Source: Candidatus Krumholzibacteriia bacterium
GTDB taxonomy: Bacteria; Krumholzibacteriota; Krumholzibacteriia; JAJRXK01
NCBI GenBank assembly: GCA_035268685.1
Contig: DATFKK010000078.1
Location: 1 to 57,630, forward strand
Reading direction: 5' to 3'
Length of the DNA stretch: 57,630 bases
Shown here: positions 52,614 to 57,630 of the stretch, in pieces
Layout: every line of letters starts with the position of its first letter
Numbering within the stretch: position 1 is the first letter of the stretch
The notes under the pieces: generated by a model
Told to the model about the DNA's origin: nothing
Seen by the model: the letters and a program-made list of their open reading frames with translations, nothing else
Databases searched by the model: none
Position numbers and translations under genes: made by a program

Positions 52614-53798
52614 ATGGCCGAGACCACGACCTGCCCGAACTGCGGCACGCCGGGATTCCGGACCTTCCACCGGGCCTCCGGGGTGCCGACCAACAGCTGC
52701 ATCCTGCTCGAGACGCGAGAAGAAGCCCTCGAGTATCCGCGGGGCGACATCGACCTGTGCTACTGCCCGACCTGCCACTTCATCGGCAATGCGGCCTTCG
52801 ACGAGAAACTGACCGAGTACTCGGGGCGCTACGAGGAGACCCAGGGCTTCTCGGGAACCTTCCAGCGCTTCCACCGCGAGATGAGCGACGAGCTGCAGAC
52901 CCGCTTCGAGCTGCGCGGCAAGGACGTCCTGGAGATCGGCTGCGGCAAGGGCGAGTTCCTGCTCATGCTGTGCGAGGACGGCGAGACCCGCGGCGTCGGC
53001 TTCGATCCCGCCTACCGGCCCGACCGGCACGCGCCCGAGCCCGGGCAGAACGTGGAGTTCGTGCGCGACTTCTACTCGGAGAAGTACTCCGACGTGAAGG
53101 CCGACTTCGTGTGCTGCAAGATGACGCTCGAGCACATCCAGCCCACGGCCCAGTTCGTGGGCACGGTTCGTCGCGCGGTCGGCGAGCGTGACGCCGACAT
53201 CTTCTTCATGATCCCCGAGACGCTGCGCATTCTCGAGGACTGTGCCTTCGAGGACGTGTACTACGAGCACGTCTCGTACTTCACCCCGCCCTCGCTGCAC
53301 CACCTGTTCCGTGAGCAGGGCTTCACGGTGCTCGAGCTCGGCAACGAGTACGACGGGCAGTACCTGACGATCTCGGCGACCACCCGGAGCAACGGCGCCG
53401 AGCCGGCTCCGGCGCCGGACGCCTCGGCGCTGCCGGGACTGGTCGAGGGCTTCGAGAGCGCCTTCGAACGCAAGGTGGGCTTCTGGCGCGACCGCCTGGC
53501 CGCCCTGCGGGCCGATGGCAAGCGCGCGGTCATCTGGGGCTCGGGCTCGAAGGGCGTGTCGTTCCTGACCACGCTCGGCCTGGGCACCGACGACGTCTAC
53601 GGCGCCATCGACATCAACCCGCACCGCCACGGCTACTACATGCCGACGACCGGGCACCGGATCTACGGGCCGGCGGACCTGCCCGGGATCGATCCGGACT
53701 GCGTGATCGTCATGAACGCCATCTACCGCGACGAGATCGCCGCGGACATGGAGAAGCACGGCGTGTCCGCCGAGATCCTCACCCTGGAAGACGCCTGA
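52614..53798 (+). CDS. Sugar C-methyltransferase 2 (paralogue)
   Basis: A 394-residue protein with the same architecture: zinc motif CPNCGT ... CPTCH, SAM motif VLEIGCGKGEFLLMLCE, catalytic-like VYYEHVSYFTPPSLHHLF, and a C-terminal Methyltransf_14-like domain (VIWGSGSKGVSFLTTLGL, DINPHRHGYYMPTTGH). The catalytic region has YYEH instead of YHEH of the first copy. GCGAGGAATC lies upstream of ATG 52614. It is co-transcribed with its neighbours. Confidence 0.9.
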   Translation: MAETTTCPNCGTPGFRTFHRASGVPTNSCILLETREEALEYPRGDIDLCYCPTCHFIGNAAFDEKLTEYSGRYEETQGFSGTFQRFHREMSDELQTRFELRGKDVLEIGCGKGEFLLMLCEDGETRGVGFDPAYRPDRHAPEPGQNVEFVRDFYSEKYSDVKADFVCCKMTLEHIQPTAQFVGTVRRAVGERDADIFFMIPETLRILEDCAFEDVYYEHVSYFTPPSLHHLFREQGFTVLELGNEYDGQYLTISATTRSNGAEPAPAPDASALPGLVEGFESAFERKVGFWRDRLAALRADGKRAVIWGSGSKGVSFLTTLGLGTDDVYGAIDINPHRHGYYMPTTGHRIYGPADLPGIDPDCVIVMNAIYRDEIAADMEKHGVSAEILTLEDA

Positions 53799-53800
53799 GC

Positions 53801-55006
53801 ATGACCCACGACGATCTCCGCTGCTTGGCCTGCGGGAGCGGCGCCTGCGAGGTCTTCCTCGAGCTCGACGCCGTGCCCGTGTTCTGCAACGTGCTGCACG
53901 AGACGGCCGCCTCGGCCCGCGAGGCCGCCCGCGGCGGCATGGTCCTGGCCATCTGCCGCGACTGCGGCCACGTGTTCAACGCCACCTTCGATCCCGAGAA
54001 GGTGGTCTACGGCGGCGAGTACGAGAACTCCCTGCACTTCTCGCCGCGATTCCAGGAGTACGCCGACGGGCTGGCCGACGAGCTGGCCGCGGACTACGCC
54101 CTGCAGGGCGAGCACGTGGTCGAGATCGCCAGCGGCCAGGGCGACTTCCTGCGCATGGTCTGCGAACGGGCCGGCGCCCGCGGGACCGGCTTCGATCCGA
54201 GCTACGATGCGGCCTCCGATCCGCATGCTGGCGAGAACGGCGCGATCCGCGTGGTCGCCGAGCCCTTCGACGAGACCCGCCTGGCGCAGCTCCATGCCGA
54301 AGGCGTCGAGCCCGCGTTGATCCTGTGCCGGCAGGCACTGGAGCACTTCGAACGGCCCGCGGCCTTCCTCGAGCAGCTCGGCAGCGTTCTGCCCGACGAC
54401 CGCCGGCAGCCGGTGTTCTTCGAGGTCCCGAACTCGCTGTACAGCCTGCAGCAGGGCGGGATCTGGGACTTCATCTACGAGCACGTGTCGTACTTCTGTG
54501 CCCCGTCGCTGGCGGCGTGCTTCCGGCGCGCCGGGTTCGACGTCGGCGAGACCCGCCCGCGCTTCGGCGATCAGTTCCTGTCGGTGGCCGCCACCTGGCC
54601 GGGCGACGGCGACGAGTCCTCCGCCCCCGATCGTGATGCCGTGGCCGAGATCGTGGCATCGGCCCGGGCCCTCGGCGACGAGGTCCGCGAGCGCACGCAC
54701 ACCTGGCGCGAGCGTCTCGATCAGCTGCGGGCGAGCGGCCGCACGGCCGTGGTCTGGGGTGCCGGCTCGAAGGGCGTGACCTTCCTGAACCTGATCGGGG
54801 CCGAGAGCGATCTCGTGCGGGTGGTCGACATCAACCCCCGCAAGCGCGGCATGCACGTGGCCGGGGTGGGCACGACGATCGAGCACCCCGACGCGCTGCG
54901 CGGTTCGGATCCGGCGATGGTCGTGATCATGAACCCGCTGTACACCGAGGAGATCGGTGGACAGTTGCGCGAGCTCGGCGTCGACTGCGAGGTCGTCGGC
55001 GTCTAA
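53801..55006 (+). CDS. Sugar C-methyltransferase 3 (paralogue)
   Basis: A 401-residue third copy: zinc motif CLACGS ... CRDCGH, SAM motif VVEIASGQGDFLRMV, IYEHVSYFCAPSLAACF, and a C-terminal VVWGAGSKGVTFLNLIGA with DINPRKRGMHVAG. It is closer to copy 2 than copy 1. It begins two bases after copy 2 stops and ends 16 bases before a convergent gene. Confidence 0.9.
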   Translation: MTHDDLRCLACGSGACEVFLELDAVPVFCNVLHETAASAREAARGGMVLAICRDCGHVFNATFDPEKVVYGGEYENSLHFSPRFQEYADGLADELAADYALQGEHVVEIASGQGDFLRMVCERAGARGTGFDPSYDAASDPHAGENGAIRVVAEPFDETRLAQLHAEGVEPALILCRQALEHFERPAAFLEQLGSVLPDDRRQPVFFEVPNSLYSLQQGGIWDFIYEHVSYFCAPSLAACFRRAGFDVGETRPRFGDQFLSVAATWPGDGDESSAPDRDAVAEIVASARALGDEVRERTHTWRERLDQLRASGRTAVVWGAGSKGVTFLNLIGAESDLVRVVDINPRKRGMHVAGVGTTIEHPDALRGSDPAMVVIMNPLYTEEIGGQLRELGVDCEVVGV

Positions 55007-55022
55007 CCGGCCGTCACGACGC

Positions 55023-55568
55023 TCAGCGCATCTGCGCCTTCAGTGCACTCCAGCTCTGGGTTTCGTTCGACACCGGGCAGCTCACCAGGATCTGCCCGTC
55101 GTCCCACGAGGCACCGATCCCCTGGTTCTCGCTGTCGCGCAGCGTGGCGGCAACGCCCAGCAGTGGGCTGATCCCGTCGGTGGACTTGCCCTCGAAGCGA
55201 ATCCGGGCCACCGCGCCGGGGCCGTCCACGGAACATCCCAGACCGGCGATGTCGATCTGGAGGACTCCCGGCGGCGTCGGGTCGGTGTAGAGGAAGGGGT
55301 CGCACGGGGCGTCGACGAACAGCTGGCCGGGGAACACGTCGACCAGGTCGAGCAGCGTGGGATCGTAGGTGAACTTCAGTGTGAGCCCCCGCAGGTCGGC
55401 GGCGCCGGCGTCGACGTAAATCTCCACGTCGAGCTGCTCGTCGCACTGGATTTCGCCGCTGTCGGGGACGAAGGACAGGACCGTCGCGGCCCGGGCCGAA
55501 ACCGGCAGCAGAGTGAGCACGATCACGAGGGCGAACGCGGTCCGGTGCAGGGTGGTCTTCCAGGCCAA
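55023..55568 (-). CDS. Small secreted cohesin-like protein
   Basis: A 181-residue exported protein. No ATG is usable: the best start is TTG 55568 with GGAG six bases upstream, giving signal LAWKTTLHRTAFALVIVLTLLPVSARA. The mature part is one cohesin-like beta domain: VLSFVPDSGEIQCDEQLDVEIYVDAGA, LRGLTLKFTYDPTLLDLVDVFPGQLF, GPGAVARIRFEGKS. That pattern is the scaffoldin-type beta sandwich that binds dockerins, or a cohesin-fold adhesion domain. It has no anchor. Other start candidates (a TTG 15 bases further up) are possible. Confidence 0.7.
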   Translation of the reverse strand: MAWKTTLHRTAFALVIVLTLLPVSARAATVLSFVPDSGEIQCDEQLDVEIYVDAGAADLRGLTLKFTYDPTLLDLVDVFPGQLFVDAPCDPFLYTDPTPPGVLQIDIAGLGCSVDGPGAVARIRFEGKSTDGISPLLGVAATLRDSENQGIGASWDDGQILVSCPVSNETQSWSALKAQMR

Positions 55569-55601
55569 GGCGGTCTCCGCGAGCAAGGGGTGCGAGGATG
55601 G

Positions 55602-55636
55602 GGCCCGTGCCCCCGAGCGGATCGGGGACACGGGCC
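55602..55636 (-). terminator. Terminator-like hairpin after the beta-helix gene
   Basis: GGCCCGTG...CACGGGCC (8 bp) enclose CCCCGA / TCGGGG (6 bp) with a small loop. It lies 25 bases after the minus-strand stop at 55661 and before the cohesin-like gene. Confidence 0.65.
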
Positions 55637-55660
55637 GTGGATCTCCGTCGTCGACGAAGT

Positions 55661-57630
55661 CTACTTCACGAGCATCAGTCGACGCGACTCGGTCACGTCG
55701 GGAGCGCTCATCCGCAGCAGGTAGGTGCCCGAGGCCACGGTCCGGCCACCGTCGTCGGTGCCGTTCCACTGGATCTCGTGCTCACCCGCGGTCAACGGAG
55801 CGTCGACCAGGGTGCGCACCAGGCGACCCTTGAGGTCGAAGATCTGCACGCTCACGTGACCCCGGTCGGCCAGCGCGAAGCGGACCTTCGTGCTGGGGTT
55901 GAACGGGTTCGGCACGTTCGACCGCAGGACGCTGCGCGACAGCATGGCCGGAGTGCCCGAGGCCTCCTGGACCAGCGTGCCGCTCAGGCTGACCTCTTCG
56001 TTGGTGGCGCTGCGCGCGTCCACCGAATCGAAGCGCAGATCCGTGGGGCCCTCGGCCTTCACGCGGAAGCGCAGGTGGGCCAGCGTGCCCTCGCCGGCGA
56101 TGCCCGTGTCGGCCACGCCCATCATGGCCGCGTCGATCACGCCCGCCGTGGGCGAGAAGACCGGCATGGCGCGGTTCTGGGCCGAGGCGATGTCGCCCGG
56201 TGCCCAGCCGACGTACTCGAGCACGTCGGAGTTCCAGCCGAGCTCCACGGTCAGACCCTGCACGCTGCCGTCACCCGACAGACGCAGCGGCACGCGGATC
56301 TCGTCACCGGCGGTCAGCTCCGTCGGCTCCACGAGTTCCAGCGTGTTCGCGGCGGCCAGCTGGGCCGGAGCGAGCTTGCTCACCTGGTTGAAGTTGATGG
56401 CGAACAGGATCAGATCCTCGAACTGGATCTGGTTGTCCGTGGTCGGACGCGCGTCCACCGAGAAGTCGGTCGTGGGACCGACGTCGGCCTCGGCGTCGTA
56501 GTTCGCATCCCCGTCGAAGGTCCCGTAGGCATCACCGAGATCGGAGATGTCGCCGGTGAACACGATGTTGTTGCCCGTACCCGGGGCGACGTCGCCGAGG
56601 TGGTAGCTCAGCGTGCCGTCGGTCCGGCCGCTGACGGCGCTCTCGTAGCACTCGTCCTCGGCGAAGGCCACGTAGTACCAGAAGTCCCGGGCACCCGGCT
56701 CGTCGCTGTACGACGTGGCCGTCGGAGCCAGCGGCGAGCCACTGACCTCGGTCCAGCCGTTGGTCAGCGCATCGCTGATGCTGGTCGGAGCCGTCGGCGC
56801 GGCACCACCCAGGTCGTCGTACTCGGGATAGTTGCCGAAGCCCTTGCGGAAGACGCGCACGGCCGTCAGGTCGGGGTCGCCCGGCAGGGTCCAGCTGAGG
56901 TCGATGGCCGTGGTGTTCGGCGGGGTGTTCCCCGTCTTCTGCTGCACGGCCGCCAGATCGGTGATCGCGCCCGGAGCGGTGACGTCGATGTCGATCGTCG
57001 CGCCCGGACCCGGCAGCAGCGGCAGCGGCGCGTTGTCGCAGTCACGCAGGGTAACGCCGACGATGTCGATCGTGCCCTGCTGGTCGCTGGTCAGACCCGA
57101 CACGAAGGTCACCGGGATGGTGAAGACCTCGCCGCCGACGGTGGACCCGCAGGGCTCACCGAGGATGGCGGTGTCGAAGGTGTAGGTGCTGTCGTTGACG
57201 GTGATCAGCGGGAGCGCCTGCACGTTGCCGAAGCCGTCGTAGAAGGTGCCGGCGCCCGAGGACACGGCCGGCGTGCCGCACAGCTCGAGATTCGAGCTCA
57301 GCTCGAAGGTCACGCTGACGCCGCGGGCGGCGCTGGTGTCGAGCCGCGTGAGGCTGACCGGGATGTCCAGGCAGTTGTCGCAGTCGTTCAGCTCACCCGG
57401 GGCCGGACCGGCCGAGGCGAAGTTGGTGAGGCCGGTGCAAGCACCGCCCGCACTCACCAGCCAGGGACCGAAGTCGACGTCGCCCTCGACGGCGGATCCG
57501 GTTCCGGCCGGATTGAGCGTGGCCTCGAACGGACCGTTGATGTCGCCGTACCAGTTGCAACTGGCGTCGACGGTGAGGTAGTCCACGTTCGTCTCGATAC
57601 CGATGTCGTTGCTGGATAGATCGTTCTGGT
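55661..57630 (-). CDS. Secreted beta-helix protein with cohesin-like domain and FlgD-like tail, N-terminus beyond right edge
   Basis: The minus-strand frame is open to the window edge (the GTG at 57586 is internal), so the N-terminus is missing. The visible 656 codons begin in the end of a parallel beta-helix (NDIGIETNVDYLTVDASCNWYGDINGP). A Cys-rich domain and a Fn3-like domain follow (AITDLAAVQQ ... SWTLPGDPDLTAVRVFRK). Next are a dockerin-like linker (DVGPTTDFSVDARPTTDNQIQFEDLILFAINF), a cohesin-like domain (ELTAGDEIRVPLRLSGDGSVQGLTVELGWN) and a C-terminal FlgD-like domain (NVPNPFNPSTKVRFALADRG ... LVK). It is a surface or secreted protein, possibly exported with the giant protein that has the same tail. 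Confidence 0.88.
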   Translation of the reverse strand, partial: QNDLSSNDIGIETNVDYLTVDASCNWYGDINGPFEATLNPAGTGSAVEGDVDFGPWLVSAGGACTGLTNFASAGPAPGELNDCDNCLDIPVSLTRLDTSAARGVSVTFELSSNLELCGTPAVSSGAGTFYDGFGNVQALPLITVNDSTYTFDTAILGEPCGSTVGGEVFTIPVTFVSGLTSDQQGTIDIVGVTLRDCDNAPLPLLPGPGATIDIDVTAPGAITDLAAVQQKTGNTPPNTTAIDLSWTLPGDPDLTAVRVFRKGFGNYPEYDDLGGAAPTAPTSISDALTNGWTEVSGSPLAPTATSYSDEPGARDFWYYVAFAEDECYESAVSGRTDGTLSYHLGDVAPGTGNNIVFTGDISDLGDAYGTFDGDANYDAEADVGPTTDFSVDARPTTDNQIQFEDLILFAINFNQVSKLAPAQLAAANTLELVEPTELTAGDEIRVPLRLSGDGSVQGLTVELGWNSDVLEYVGWAPGDIASAQNRAMPVFSPTAGVIDAAMMGVADTGIAGEGTLAHLRFRVKAEGPTDLRFDSVDARSATNEEVSLSGTLVQEASGTPAMLSRSVLRSNVPNPFNPSTKVRFALADRGHVSVQIFDLKGRLVRTLVDAPLTAGEHEIQWNGTDDGGRTVASGTYLLRMSAPDVTESRRLMLVK

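Overview
The window is GC-rich, densely packed bacterial chromosomal DNA, about two-thirds G+C by eye. It comes from a diderm: it has outer-membrane barrels, periplasmic proteases, lipoproteins and multiheme cytochromes. Secreted proteins end in a FlgD-like NPFNPST...LVK tail and carry dockerin-like and cohesin-like modules. Together with the SxtJ/carbamoyltransferase/DUF5989 neighbourhood, this is the style of FCB-related candidate phyla such as Krumholzibacteriota or Eisenbacteria. That placement is inference. I saw no tRNA, rRNA or CRISPR array.

Left part (1-15 kb): the end of an unidentified gene, adenosine deaminase, amylosucrase, a small unknown protein and a DegP/HtrA protease. Next comes an osmolyte-uptake block: a BCCT carrier, an outer-membrane barrel, and a ProV-ProW-ProX glycine-betaine ABC importer. 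A PAS/GAF histidine kinase without a neighbouring response regulator follows a set of 9-bp repeats.

Middle part (15-37.7 kb): an operon of octaheme cytochrome c, encapsulated ferritin-like protein and encapsulin shell. Just behind its terminator-like hairpin lies a shrunken group II intron relic: two maturase fragments in different frames plus a recognisable domain V/VI. Then come a divergent SGNH-hydrolase/TPR gene and a SxtJ-carbamoyltransferase-DUF5989 operon; an isoaspartyl methyltransferase fused to an erythromycin-esterase domain; a sodium/solute symporter lacking its N-terminus; and an S9-type hydrolase. Further genes are an MgtC/DUF4010 protein, a radical SAM protein, a cupin, a metal-receptor-like protein, cyclopropane fatty acid synthase, an Omp85-like barrel, a stand-alone EF-Tu domain-2-like protein and RecQ.

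Right part (37.9-57.6 kb): a translationally coupled MacA/MacB-type exporter with two permeases, a DUF21/CBS protein, and a giant secreted protein with four DUF1349-like repeats plus a dockerin-like module. A five-gene nucleotide-sugar operon follows (glucose-1-phosphate cytidylyltransferase, SDR epimerase, three C-methyltransferases). Last are a small secreted cohesin-like protein and the end of a beta-helix protein with cohesin-like and FlgD-like modules.

The strongest second-look items are the cytochrome/encapsulin operon, the intron relic, the carbamoyltransferase cluster, the cohesin/dockerin set around the sugar operon, the methyltransferase-esterase fusion and the truncated symporter.
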